Assembly: GCF_000550805.1 (NCBI RefSeq)
Contig: NZ_CP004353.1
Coordinates: 2,232,001 to 2,296,000 of the forward strand
Length of the DNA: 64,000 nt
Reading direction: 5' to 3'
DNA from: Corynebacterium vitaeruminis DSM 20294
GTDB taxonomy: Bacteria > Actinomycetota > Actinomycetes > Mycobacteriales > Mycobacteriaceae
The position numbers were made by a program, and so were the translations under genes. This document shows, in pieces, positions 30,574-39,526 of the stretch (the stretch's first letter is position 1; each line of letters opens with the position of its first letter). The notes beneath the pieces were generated by a model. The model was not told where the DNA came from and did not search any database. It saw only the letters and a list, made by a program, of their open reading frames with translations.

Positions 30574-31503
30574 TCACTCTTCCTCCCAGTTGATTCCGCT
30601 CGCAACGGTCTCAAGGTCGCTCCACAGTCGCAGTTCCGCCTCGATGTTCTCCGCCTCAGAGTCGATCTCCATGAGGAAAAGGAGATCCTTCACCATGCGT
30701 TGCAAAAGACGCTTTTCGACGACCTTGTCACGAACGAAATGCCGAACGTACCGGTCAGCATCCATTTGTGCCCCGGCCACGGCATCAAATGCCGCGGGTA
30801 TCGTGATCTCGGCCTTGTACAAATCGGCGAGATCGTAGACGAAGGCTCTGTCCGTGCCTTGGTGAACGATGCCCAGCGCAGGATTGAATCCGAGGCTGAC
30901 AATGACGGCGTGGGCGACGCCGTATAGGGCGGCATTGGCAGCCGTGAGGGCCCGATTGATGGGGTCGCCAGCATCGAAGTCGGCGGGGTTGTAGCTTCGT
31001 CGACTCCAGTAGACGCCAGTTCGGGCGCTGTGTTCGGAGTAGATTCGCTTCATTCGTGCGCCCTCGCGGCCGCGCAGCTGAGCCATGCTGAGTCGCGAGA
31101 CGTCCTCACCAGGAAAGCGCATGGCGTACATTTGCCGCGCGCAAAACAGCCGCCGGCGCTGATTGGTCACGATTGCCGCCTGAGCCATGGCGTTTCTGGA
31201 GGTCTTCGCGAGCGGTCGCCCGTGGGCGTAATAGCGAATGCCCTTCTCCCCTACCCAGACGACGCTCACTCCGGCGTCGCCAAGCAGCGCCATGGCTGCG
31301 TAGGTAACCCGCGTACCTGGCCCCAGCAGCAGCACCGCGAGATCCGCGGCGGGCACATGCGCGACTCCGCGATAGTCGTGAATCGTGAGCGCATTATTGT
31401 CGCGGTTGATCGTCGCTTTCTCCGCGTAGAGAAACGAGATCCTCTCCTCTACCTTGGACAAGGCGATGCGGTCGAGCGGCGTGCTGCTGGGGTTCTCAGA
31501 CAT
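30574..31503 (-). CDS. cas1: CRISPR-associated integrase Cas1, type I-E
   Basis: A 309-residue Cas1e, the catalytic subunit of spacer acquisition. Metal-binding residues are visible: Glu in QLRGREGARMKRIY, His in LGIVHQGTDRAF and Asp in VYDLADLYK. The start at 31503 (MSENPSSTPLDR) lies 8 bases after the cas6e stop and is preferred over an upstream in-frame start within cas6e. It shares little with the type II Cas1 at 49013, so each system carries its own adaptation module. Confidence 0.95.
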   Translation of the reverse strand: MSENPSSTPLDRIALSKVEERISFLYAEKATINRDNNALTIHDYRGVAHVPAADLAVLLLGPGTRVTYAAMALLGDAGVSVVWVGEKGIRYYAHGRPLAKTSRNAMAQAAIVTNQRRRLFCARQMYAMRFPGEDVSRLSMAQLRGREGARMKRIYSEHSARTGVYWSRRSYNPADFDAGDPINRALTAANAALYGVAHAVIVSLGFNPALGIVHQGTDRAFVYDLADLYKAEITIPAAFDAVAGAQMDADRYVRHFVRDKVVEKRLLQRMVKDLLFLMEIDSEAENIEAELRLWSDLETVASGINWEEE

Positions 31504-31511
31504 GGCCGGCC

Positions 31512-32150
31512 CTACCGCCGAGCGAGGGTTAGGAGGCCGCACCCATAGGCACGACCTCTGCCCAAGCCGTCGACAAGCACTTGTCGCAGCTGATCGGGAT
31601 CAGTGACCTCAAGGACGCCACGGTACCGCACCGCCTGCAACGCAACTCGCCGTCGATTGGACTCCTCGCCTTTGTTGAAACGCAGATGCGAGCGTTCGAC
31701 GATAGCGCACTCCTTGAGCGCGAATCCGCCCTTCGCCGCCCGATCCTCGAGCCACTGGGCTTGTCCCTCATTCCCCACGAGCGACACCACCTTTCCACGC
31801 TTGGAATTCTTCTTGAATTCCGACTTGGTCGGGTTGGCCACTAGCTCGAAGTTCCACTGCTGACCTTTTCGAAGCGAACCGAGCAGGGGCATGTAATCGG
31901 CGATCTCGGGCGGCCGCGTCGCCCAACCGGCCTGCTCCACGATGTGGCTCGCGTCGCTGGCCTCGGGGCCAACCACATAGAGCACATACTCGTGGCCCCG
32001 CTTGTCGAGGCGCCAGAGCACTCGGGACTCATCGCTGAGATCAGGAGGAAAGGCTCCGCGCACGGCGGCGTGCATCGCTTGGGGGTTGGTGAGCAACTTT
32101 CGGGCTTGCCGCCGCTCAGGATTTAGCAGGATCCTCGTGAAGCTGGTCAT
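31512..32150 (-). CDS. cas6e: CRISPR RNA endoribonuclease Cas6e
   Basis: A 212-residue Cas6e (CasE) that cuts the precursor at the base of the repeat hairpin, leaving the 8-nt handle GATGAGCC. It has the expected start MTSFTRILLNPERRQ and the HAAVRGAFP segment with the candidate catalytic histidine. The C-terminal glycine-rich loop is GLGRGRAYGCGLL. Start overlaps the cas5e stop by 4 bases. It stays bound to the 3' hairpin as a Cascade subunit. Confidence 0.95.
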   Translation of the reverse strand: MTSFTRILLNPERRQARKLLTNPQAMHAAVRGAFPPDLSDESRVLWRLDKRGHEYVLYVVGPEASDASHIVEQAGWATRPPEIADYMPLLGSLRKGQQWNFELVANPTKSEFKKNSKRGKVVSLVGNEGQAQWLEDRAAKGGFALKECAIVERSHLRFNKGEESNRRRVALQAVRYRGVLEVTDPDQLRQVLVDGLGRGRAYGCGLLTLARR

Positions 32151-32848
32151 ACCGACATCACCGCCTCCATGAAGGGGTCGTCGTGCTGCCCTAGCGGATT
32201 ATCAACCTCGACGCCGCGCAAGTCATGAACGACTTGGCGCCAGCCATACTTCCGATGCTCCTGGGAAAAGGACAGAGGTACGTCTTGACGAGATACCCCG
32301 CTTTCGTTGGGACCGGCATCCCTGAAGATCGGCAGATTGACCTTCTTCGCGCGCTTTACGCGATGCGACTTGGATGCCTGCCACGGAAGTTCCTTCAGCG
32401 CCGTCACCGCGTCCTTGTCCACCGTTCCTACGAAAAGATCGGGAGACGCGGGGCACGAGCGCCGCCCCAAGAACAGCGGAAAGCGGGGGCTGTTCACTGC
32501 TCTAGCCAGCGACTCAATGAATTCATTGTCCTCACTCTCAATCGCCGAAACAAAGACAGCGTCCTCGAGAAAGTAACGCGTCACTAGCCTCGTTCCGCCG
32601 CCAGTCTGCCACTTTTCCGCAGTCTGGTAGTCCTTGAGCAGGGTTCCGGGCTGGTCAACACGCACCGCGAAGGTGAGCCCCGCGAGATCCTCGATGGGGT
32701 CCGTCCGCCGACGCCCTTGGGCCGCTGCCAAGAGTCCCAAGACCCCGGACTTTGTGGGGACTTGTCCCGTGGTTCGAATGTTGTATCGGCTGTCGTCGCC
32801 CCATGACTGCAAGGGCCCCTTCAGCCGAAGCAAAAGGGTGGCGGTCAC
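32147..32848 (-). CDS. cas5e: Cascade subunit Cas5e
   Basis: A 233-residue RAMP protein that caps the 5' handle of the crRNA in Cascade. It opens with LLLRLKGPLQSWGDDSRYN and TKSGVLGLLAAAQGRRR, the usual Cas5e signature. The GTG start overlaps the cas7e stop (GTGA), and the stop overlaps the cas6e start, so translation is probably coupled through the three genes. Confidence 0.95.
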   Translation of the reverse strand: MTATLLLRLKGPLQSWGDDSRYNIRTTGQVPTKSGVLGLLAAAQGRRRTDPIEDLAGLTFAVRVDQPGTLLKDYQTAEKWQTGGGTRLVTRYFLEDAVFVSAIESEDNEFIESLARAVNSPRFPLFLGRRSCPASPDLFVGTVDKDAVTALKELPWQASKSHRVKRAKKVNLPIFRDAGPNESGVSRQDVPLSFSQEHRKYGWRQVVHDLRGVEVDNPLGQHDDPFMEAVMSV

Positions 32849-33963
32849 TTCGATCGCTCCTCCAAGAACGCAGCGACGGATGCGGAAAGCTCATCCAAGG
32901 TGGCTGCCTCCGCGAGGTCCGCAAACGGAGCACCCAACTCTCCGAGGCCCATTACGAAGGCCTTCAGCGGAACAAAGCCATAGGTTTCCTCGATCTGGCG
33001 CTCCTCCGTTGCCAGCTTCTTCGCACCCTCGGCTCGACGTCCGGCCTCTTGATCCGAGCCGACCGGCTCCTCGAAGGCGTTGACTAGGGACACGGAACGC
33101 CCGTCGCGGATAGCGACGTAGACAAGCTCGGGAAGAGTGTTGTTGGCGAAGGTGTTTTGCTTACCGGTGGGAAGGCTCGTGATGAAGCTCTTGATAAACG
33201 CCACCGCGGCCTCACGTGCTGCAGGGTGGTCACCAAGATTCTCACCCAGCGATTCAACGTCGATGGTCGCAAAGCGGTAAAGGGTGGAAGACATCATCTG
33301 GACCGTGCCGATCATGCCGGCGCCTGTTTCCTCGTTGTCCTCGACGAAGTCATCGACGGCGGTGAAGTAGTCGAACTCTGGCTCGGACTCGTGAATGCCC
33401 AGGGCGTGCGCAACCTGGACCGAGGCATCGACGTTGTAGGACGGATCGTCGGCAAGCATGCGGCCGAACATCGCGATGTCGATGCTGTGCTTGGTGTCGA
33501 TCGCTTCCTTCGCCTTCTTCTTATCTGGCTTGCCTTCGCCTTCGATCGCCAGCTTCGCGGCCGCCTCGATCTGACGGGGGCTGAGGAAGACGAGGTAGCC
33601 TGCCTCCGGTGCTCCCACTACAATCTCGTCGCCCTTCTTGACCTTCTTTTCGGTGATCTTGATGCCCGCAGCCTTGAAGACGCTCTCCGCCAGCTTGATG
33701 GCATCGGCCATCTCAATGGACTCATCCAGGCTGTGGATCTTCTCAGCAACGATCTCCACGACTTTGCGGGTGCGGAAGCCCACGCTTCCAGCGGGCAGAT
33801 GCTTTTCGAAGTCCAAACGAATCGCGCGCTTCCACGACTGCGAGGAGACTCGCTGGCGGGGCACTCCGCCGAACACCGCGCTCTTAGGCGCACCGGTGTC
33901 GTCGCGGTTGATCAGGCTCGGGGGAAGGGTCTGCAGGGCGTGAATATCAATGACGAGGGACAT
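32845..33963 (-). CDS. cas7e: Cascade backbone subunit Cas7e
   Basis: A 372-residue Cas7e (CasC/Cse4), present in six copies along the crRNA in Cascade. The N-terminus IDIHALQTLPPSLINRDDTGAPK and PRQRVSSQSWKRAIR are hallmark segments. AAAGGAAA precedes the ATG at a suitable distance. A 24-base gap separates it from cse2, the widest gap between the Cascade genes, so its own ribosome binding site may support the high copy number needed. Confidence 0.96.
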   Translation of the reverse strand: MSLVIDIHALQTLPPSLINRDDTGAPKSAVFGGVPRQRVSSQSWKRAIRLDFEKHLPAGSVGFRTRKVVEIVAEKIHSLDESIEMADAIKLAESVFKAAGIKITEKKVKKGDEIVVGAPEAGYLVFLSPRQIEAAAKLAIEGEGKPDKKKAKEAIDTKHSIDIAMFGRMLADDPSYNVDASVQVAHALGIHESEPEFDYFTAVDDFVEDNEETGAGMIGTVQMMSSTLYRFATIDVESLGENLGDHPAAREAAVAFIKSFITSLPTGKQNTFANNTLPELVYVAIRDGRSVSLVNAFEEPVGSDQEAGRRAEGAKKLATEERQIEETYGFVPLKAFVMGLGELGAPFADLAEAATLDELSASVAAFLEERSK

Positions 33964-33987
33964 TGGGGTTTCCTTTCAATGCTTTCT

Positions 33988-34650
33988 CTAGTTTTCCGTG
34001 GTGGTTTCGGTTTCTTCGCTGGGTGTTCCCGACGGCCGGCCGATGGCAAAATCACGGCCCCATCGCAGCAGAACCCCATTCTTCCGCTTGGGATTTTCCA
34101 GGTCACGCAGATCGACCGCGAAACGTCCGTAGTCGAAACCGAGATGGTTGTTCCGAAGCAGTGAGATCAGATTGCGCGCGTGAATGAGGCGCGAACGCGA
34201 ATTGCGGGCAAGGACCATGGCGTCGAAACGCGGCTTGATGGAGCCGGACTCGCTTTGCTGAACGAGGCGCCCGCAGGCGGAAGCAAAGGTCGCATTCTCC
34301 ACGTGCATCTTGCTCGTTGCCCCCTGCATGTGCAGGGCAAACAGGGTCAAGGCATGGAATGCCGCATTCTCAGACGGTGACGCCTTATTCCCCTGCCCCA
34401 GCTCGCGATCGCTCAGATCCGGCTGCAGGGTGCCAAGCACTAGGCTGATCGCCAACGGATCCCGATCAATTGGCTGGCCCGCGAGCTTTCGCAGTTGCGC
34501 GAGTTCCGCGCGCGCTTCGGCCTTTGCCGAGTGCGTTACGTTTCCGAGGTAGCTATGTTGCAGCCATTCGGCAGTGTTTGACACTGAAAAGCGCAATCGC
34601 GGCTTTCCGACGGCCAATGGCGACTCATCTTTTGTCGAGGGTTGAGTCAT
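33988..34650 (-). CDS. cse2: Cascade small subunit Cse2
   Basis: A 220-residue helical protein (CasB/Cse2, Cas11e), present in two copies on the belly of Cascade and stabilising the R-loop. It has no catalytic motif; the call rests on the basic helical composition (KAEARAELAQLRKLAG, SRSRLIHARNLISLLRNN) and on its position between cse1 and cas7e. Its start overlaps the cse1 stop by four bases. Confidence 0.93.
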   Translation of the reverse strand: MTQPSTKDESPLAVGKPRLRFSVSNTAEWLQHSYLGNVTHSAKAEARAELAQLRKLAGQPIDRDPLAISLVLGTLQPDLSDRELGQGNKASPSENAAFHALTLFALHMQGATSKMHVENATFASACGRLVQQSESGSIKPRFDAMVLARNSRSRLIHARNLISLLRNNHLGFDYGRFAVDLRDLENPKRKNGVLLRWGRDFAIGRPSGTPSEETETTTEN

Positions 34651-36320
34651 CGATCATTCTCCTTTTCTTCACGGTTCTGATCCTCAGATTCAAAGGCAAG
34701 AGGCAAGGCCTCTTTCAACTTCTTTCGTAGCCACATCATCGCGGTGCTGGCCGACTGGATGTGGACCTTCTCTCCAGAGTCGGTGATGCGCCCGACGAGG
34801 GCTTTCGGCCCAGCACCTTTCACGAGCACCGCCGCTTGCTCGAGGATTGTTTGGCGAACTTCCTTCTGCCACTCCGCTATTTGGTTGTCCATGTCGCCAA
34901 CGTTCAGGTGAGAAAGCCAGGTCAGGAAGCGCGGCTCGAGGATTCCGAGAGCGGTATCCGTGGGATACGGCTGGAATTCGTATTCTCCTCCCGCGGCGAC
35001 GAGCAGCTGCCCCGCAAAACTGCCAAGGGCTACTGCGGCATCGTTGGTGGACTTGGCCGCGTCTAGAAGCTTCCTTCGTTGTACACGGGACTTCTCCTCA
35101 AAGAAGAGCGCAATCGGGAGGTCCAGCCCGTAATGCACGACCGTGGCGACGGAAGAACCTTTTGGACCGTATTCAACTGAAAATAATTCAAGCTTCAAGA
35201 GCTTTGGGACAAGGTCAGGCTCTTGCTCAGACAAGTCAGCGAGGAAAGTCAGCGTCTTCGGGCGCTTCGGCGCAAGGTCTTTAGGAGTGAAGCCAAGATC
35301 GCCGTCAATGGAGATGAGCGGAGAAAGGCTCCTCCACATCGTTCTCTCGGTACCATACGGGCGCGGGTAGTAAACCGGCTGTCCCTTCTTCGACTTGTTG
35401 GCGCTATAGCGGTGGGGAGTCATTGGATCGTCGAGGAGATTGGCGCCAGCGTCTGGTATCTTGTCGCCGTTTGAGACGAGTACTCCTGTGACCTTGTCTC
35501 CTACGACAAAAAGTTTGATCCGCCTAGACTGCCAAGTGGCGAGGTCGGAGGCACCACGGGGCACAACAGAATCCGCCATGGAGTTATCGCGCTGCTCCGA
35601 AGAATCTTGAGGGCGCTCCCAACTCGGTTGGTCACCTGGATCGTAATTTTTCCAAACCGTATTCAGGACAAGTGTCTCTCGCAGATTTGCGCCGACGACG
35701 AGGGTTCCACCAGTCATTCCGGTCCATCCCGTACCGATCGGATACCCACGCCCTCCCTTCACCCGCGGATCGCCAAGGGCACCGGACTTAATTCCGGAAT
35801 AGTCGAAGGCCTGCGTGTAAACGACCCACCTAGCAGCTTCTCCGAAGCCAACCCATGACCGCGCCTCACCTGCACGCATCGTAAAGTATTCGTTCTCGGC
35901 CTCCGGCACAATTCTCTGAATCTGTGAATGACCACCGCTCTGTGTAGCCAGATCGGCAACCTGCATGAAGGGAGTCTCAGGGTGCAGGAGGTCGAAGCGA
36001 TCCTCGTGCAACTTCAGGTACTCGAGTACTGCTTCATCAGGACTGTTGTTTCGTGCCGATTCTTGCTGTGTTTCGTACCAGTCAATCACTGCATCGATGG
36101 CATCAGCGTCGCGAAAGTCGGCATCCATTTCTGGGCCATGCGCGCGCCAATAGATTGCTAGCAAAAGCCTAACAAGAGCGTAGGTCTGAACCGGGGAATC
36201 CGCCCGGACCTCTTTTACGGGATTCGAGCCGTCAAAGACTTGCCTAATGCCCAAGTCCGCTTGCTCACCGTTCTCGAGAACGCAAGGAATCCATGGTTCG
36301 TCGAGAAGCGAAAAAGTCAT
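34647..36320 (-). CDS. cse1: Cascade large subunit Cse1 (Cas8e)
   Basis: A 557-residue Cse1 (CasA) that recognises the PAM and recruits Cas3. The N-terminal segment FSLLDEPWIPCVLENG and the following LLLAIYWRA helix are typical, as is the C-terminal four-helix region (LEQAAVLVKGAGPKAL and onward). Length is close to the family norm of about 500-560. GGAG lies 6 bases before the start. It follows cas3 after an 87-base AT-rich gap without a clear terminator, so the operon probably continues from cas3, with possible separate regulation. Confidence 0.95.
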   Translation of the reverse strand: MTFSLLDEPWIPCVLENGEQADLGIRQVFDGSNPVKEVRADSPVQTYALVRLLLAIYWRAHGPEMDADFRDADAIDAVIDWYETQQESARNNSPDEAVLEYLKLHEDRFDLLHPETPFMQVADLATQSGGHSQIQRIVPEAENEYFTMRAGEARSWVGFGEAARWVVYTQAFDYSGIKSGALGDPRVKGGRGYPIGTGWTGMTGGTLVVGANLRETLVLNTVWKNYDPGDQPSWERPQDSSEQRDNSMADSVVPRGASDLATWQSRRIKLFVVGDKVTGVLVSNGDKIPDAGANLLDDPMTPHRYSANKSKKGQPVYYPRPYGTERTMWRSLSPLISIDGDLGFTPKDLAPKRPKTLTFLADLSEQEPDLVPKLLKLELFSVEYGPKGSSVATVVHYGLDLPIALFFEEKSRVQRRKLLDAAKSTNDAAVALGSFAGQLLVAAGGEYEFQPYPTDTALGILEPRFLTWLSHLNVGDMDNQIAEWQKEVRQTILEQAAVLVKGAGPKALVGRITDSGEKVHIQSASTAMMWLRKKLKEALPLAFESEDQNREEKENDR

Positions 36321-36407
36321 TTCTGTCTCCTTCAGTAAGGGGGTTCCGTTGAAGCTAATGAAACAATCGATAAAGAGATTCTTAATCCCTATTTTCGGTT
36401 AGAAGGA

Positions 36408-39194
36408 TCATTTCCGCTCAACTTCATGGAGCCCAATTTCGTGAGAATATTCCAAGACAACTTTTCCCAGCGTGATCCGGTTATTTTCATCCAGCCTGAG
36501 AGCTACTTCCCCCTTCAAAAGGGGGCTTTTCGCCCACCCCTCGGGGGTATCAAGCTCAAGCTGGGTGATGGTGGCCTCGAAGACCGACTCATACCTCGCG
36601 AATCTGCTGGGCAACCTCAGCGAAGAGGATGCGAGCTCGAGGGCTTGCGGGAAATCAAGAATCTCCCCATCTATGTGCATGGTCTCATCACTCGAGCTCA
36701 GGGCGCGGTAACCATAGTCATTTCCGATGATGGGAATGACCTCGATGGACGGGTCGGTGTCACGGACCTGGGCTCGTGCGCGAATGTCCTCCTGATCCGC
36801 CCTCTGCCGAGGCCCGATTCTCTCAAACAGCGCACCAAGGTTCTTCGCGTCTTTAGGAGCAGGCAGTTGAAAGACCCCCGCACGTTGAAGCAATTGCGCA
36901 CGATCGGAAACGCTTGTGTCGACCGCCTCTTCCCATGCCTTTCTCCACTCCTCGGGAATCTCACTCCTTACACGAGAAGTGTCGTAGACGAACTGGACCG
37001 AATCCGGAACATCCTCGGGCCTCTTGAAGGGCTTTGCGCCAAAACGCGAGGTCAGCAGGTAATACGTCCCCAGAAGGATGCTGTTGTCGTAGATTGCTTC
37101 GGTGCCAGGATCGAACTCAGGTGTCGGAGTGGTCCCCCTGATACCGCGGATCAAGACCATTGGCGACTTCATACGCTCCGGTCGGTCGCCGCTGTGCCCT
37201 GAATGCCTGTGGACTCTTCCTAGGCGTTGGATTATCAAGTCGATGGGGGCTATGTCGGTAATGAGCAGGTCGGCGTCGATGTCGAGGCTCTGCTCCAGGA
37301 CTTGTGTTCCACACACGATAAGGCGGTGCGGGCGGCCGCTGCCTCGATGAGACTTCTTGCCAAGCGCTTGAAGGAGGCGTTCCTCTTTGGCCGACCGGTC
37401 ATTGGCCGCGAATGCGGAGTGATGAAGCTCCACCTCGCCTGGGAATTCGGCGGCCAAAGCTTCAAAGCTTTCCTGGGCGCGGCGAATTGTATTCGAAATG
37501 ACGAGGATACAGCCACCATCCTCTGTCGCAGACCGAACCTCTGCTACCAAGGTGGTTAGGTCATCTTCGATGAACCGGATCTCAGCCTCTGCGTCATTGC
37601 CACGCGGAGCAACCTCGATTTCCGAGAGTCCCTTCTCACTGGCAATGGTGATGAGTGGATACGCCGTCGATTGAGGCATCGGCAGCTTAGACTTCCACGC
37701 TGATGAATACGCCTCAACAAAGGAACGCTTGCTTTCCAACGGGAGGGTCGCACTGAGCATGATCACCGAGGCGCCGTATTCCGCGAGCCACTTGAGCGTG
37801 GTTTGGAGGTAGGAGCTCGTGTACGCGTCGTAGGCATGGCACTCGTCTATGATGACTACCTTTCCGGACAACGCAACGTGCCGGAGCATGGAGTGCCGCA
37901 TCTGCAGCGCCATCATCAAAACCTGATCCACCGTACCGATGACGAAGTTGGAGAGCATCCCCTTCTTCCGGCCACTCAGCCAGCTTCCTGCCACCACGTC
38001 GCCACCTGCCTTGTCATCGTCACCGATGTTCCGAAGCCGAAGATTGTTGTAGCTGCTCAGGAGGCGATTCTTCGAATGTGCCAAATAAAGAGAGCTGATG
38101 GTATCGGGCGGAGTAATTGTCTTCGCCCAGTCCTTGAAGCGATCAAACAGGCCATTGGCAGTCGCCATCGTCGGGGCAGCAAGCACCACCCCTTGGGCTC
38201 CTGACTTCTTACCCAAGATTTCGGCCACCTTGAAGGCCGCCTCAGTCTTCCCTTCTCCGGTCGGGGCTTCGATGATGACCAAGGCGGGCACCGCAGCTTC
38301 GACAGCCGCGCGAAGCGCCTGAACCTGAACTTCCCTGGGGCTTGCGTCCTCTGGCCATCCAAAGGAAGACAAATACTCGGATTTTGGATCCCGGATGACC
38401 AATTCGCAGACTTCTCCTATCCACGGATGGGTCAACTCGACCTGGGCCATTCCTTGGATCACACGGGATGCTTGATCCCCTCGTCGTTGCGTCGGAAATG
38501 CTTCGGTGTTCGAGGCGATCCAGTCGCACATCACGACGAATCCTGTGAGGACTTCAATCGCGCCGGCAGGCAAATAATCCAGTCGACTAAGCAGGTCAGA
38601 AATCCCTGTGACCTGCGCAAGCGAGTCGAGCAGCTCACGGTGCACCGCTTTCCAGCCGGCGGGGTAGTCGTCAACAATATCCCTTACCAGGCCTCGCGTC
38701 GATGCATCTGCAGGCAGACCATGATGCGCCTCGGCCACAGATACGAGGGGCAGAACCTTGCGCCGGCGCGCACCATTGTTGCAGAGCCATTCGAGCTGGA
38801 TCGCGCCAGAGAACGCCGCGTGATAGGGCTTGTTTTGTTTTTCCAGAAGATCCATGTTCACTGGCAGCCCCGCATCCATGACGGAATCGATGAGCGAACG
38901 CTTGGAGGTGGGATCCACGAGCTTTTCCTGAAAGCAGATGGAAGCCTTGCCGATATCGTGGGCTGCTGCACACCAGATCGCTAGGACTCGAACCTCTTCC
39001 CGCGAGAGGCTCGTCGCCTTGATGAGGAATTCTTTCGTCTGATGAGAAAGATAGTTATCCCACACGTACTCGGCGACCGCGCCAGAATCCGCCATGTGCT
39101 GGGCGAGATTCATCGGCCCTGACTCGTCGCCCGACTTGGCTAACACTGACCTTGTCTGGGCACCTAAAGCAGTTGCAAACATTTCCCAATTCAT
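36408..39194 (-). CDS. cas3: CRISPR-associated helicase-nuclease Cas3
   Basis: A 928-residue HD-nuclease and superfamily 2 helicase that degrades targets bound by Cascade. The HD domain shows WCAAAHDIGKASICFQ and NKPYHAAFSGAI. The helicase shows IIEAPTGEGKTEAAF (Walker A), VVIIDECHAYDAYTS (Walker B/DECH), IMLSATLP (motif III) and IIQRLGRVHRH (motif VI). The C-terminal Cas3 domain follows. Start at 39194 (MNWEMFATALG) is preferred over one 57 bases upstream because GAGG lies 7 bases before it. First gene of the operon and divergent from fic; the CRISPR-like RNA described at 39282-39370 lies in its upstream region. Confidence 0.96.
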   Translation of the reverse strand: MNWEMFATALGAQTRSVLAKSGDESGPMNLAQHMADSGAVAEYVWDNYLSHQTKEFLIKATSLSREEVRVLAIWCAAAHDIGKASICFQEKLVDPTSKRSLIDSVMDAGLPVNMDLLEKQNKPYHAAFSGAIQLEWLCNNGARRRKVLPLVSVAEAHHGLPADASTRGLVRDIVDDYPAGWKAVHRELLDSLAQVTGISDLLSRLDYLPAGAIEVLTGFVVMCDWIASNTEAFPTQRRGDQASRVIQGMAQVELTHPWIGEVCELVIRDPKSEYLSSFGWPEDASPREVQVQALRAAVEAAVPALVIIEAPTGEGKTEAAFKVAEILGKKSGAQGVVLAAPTMATANGLFDRFKDWAKTITPPDTISSLYLAHSKNRLLSSYNNLRLRNIGDDDKAGGDVVAGSWLSGRKKGMLSNFVIGTVDQVLMMALQMRHSMLRHVALSGKVVIIDECHAYDAYTSSYLQTTLKWLAEYGASVIMLSATLPLESKRSFVEAYSSAWKSKLPMPQSTAYPLITIASEKGLSEIEVAPRGNDAEAEIRFIEDDLTTLVAEVRSATEDGGCILVISNTIRRAQESFEALAAEFPGEVELHHSAFAANDRSAKEERLLQALGKKSHRGSGRPHRLIVCGTQVLEQSLDIDADLLITDIAPIDLIIQRLGRVHRHSGHSGDRPERMKSPMVLIRGIRGTTPTPEFDPGTEAIYDNSILLGTYYLLTSRFGAKPFKRPEDVPDSVQFVYDTSRVRSEIPEEWRKAWEEAVDTSVSDRAQLLQRAGVFQLPAPKDAKNLGALFERIGPRQRADQEDIRARAQVRDTDPSIEVIPIIGNDYGYRALSSSDETMHIDGEILDFPQALELASSSLRLPSRFARYESVFEATITQLELDTPEGWAKSPLLKGEVALRLDENNRITLGKVVLEYSHEIGLHEVERK

Positions 39195-39239
39195 CGAAAT
39201 CCTCAATTTAAATAAGAAATTAGGTTGTTTCTGTTTTCG

Positions 39240-39268
39240 AGTATAACTCACCTCTCGGTAGGATGTAG
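39240..39268. promoter_or_regulatory. Overlapping divergent -10 elements for cas3 and the CRISPR-like RNA
   Basis: On the minus strand TATACT at 39245-39240 has CTACAT 17 bases upstream (39268-39263) and would start cas3 transcription near 39233. On the plus strand TATAAC at 39242-39247 overlaps it and would start an RNA near 39254, leading into the first pseudo-repeat; it has no convincing -35, which is common in corynebacteria. Both are predictions by eye. Confidence 0.5.
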
Positions 39269-39281
39269 CCTCGAGAAGAAC

Positions 39282-39370
39282 AATTTCTCTGCAGTGGCGG
39301 AGATGAGCCGTTCTTTTTTAAGTTGCCAGGCTGGTTTTTCTCACCTTCCCCGCACTTGCGGGGCCCAAAG
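39282..39370 (+). ncRNA. Candidate CreA/CreR-like degenerate mini-CRISPR RNA
   Basis: Two I-E pseudo-repeats on the plus strand, antisense to the cas3 upstream region. The first (39282-39309) keeps the handle GATGAGCC and a stem CTCTGC/GCGGAG around a 4-base loop. Against the normal CCCCGC/GCGGGG stem one C-G pair became T-A on both sides and one became a T-G wobble, so folding is kept. The second (39343-39370) keeps a perfect CCCCGC/GCGGGG hairpin with loop ACTT and has lost the handle. The hairpins start at 39287 and 39348, exactly 61 bases apart, leaving a 33-base pseudo-spacer (39310-39342) that begins GTTCTTTTTTAAG. Cas6e could release one crRNA-like RNA from this. CreA and CreR RNAs of other type I systems have this form and guide Cascade to partly matched promoters. 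Transcription is unproven. Confidence 0.78.
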
Positions 39371-39526
39371 CCGAAACTGAATCTTGATCTCATCACAATG
39401 TGTGAACTTAGCCATCCCCCACGACACTCGGGTATTTGATCGAAAATCCTTGCGTAATTCGGGTTCACGCCACACCGCAATAGTCTGAATTTATAGCCTG
39501 AATTTCATCTCTCAAGTTAGGAAACA

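Noticed and set aside
39400-39428. A third pseudo-repeat downstream of the mini-CRISPR (CATCCCC region)
   Set aside because: Too few matches, no hairpin and out of the 61-base register.
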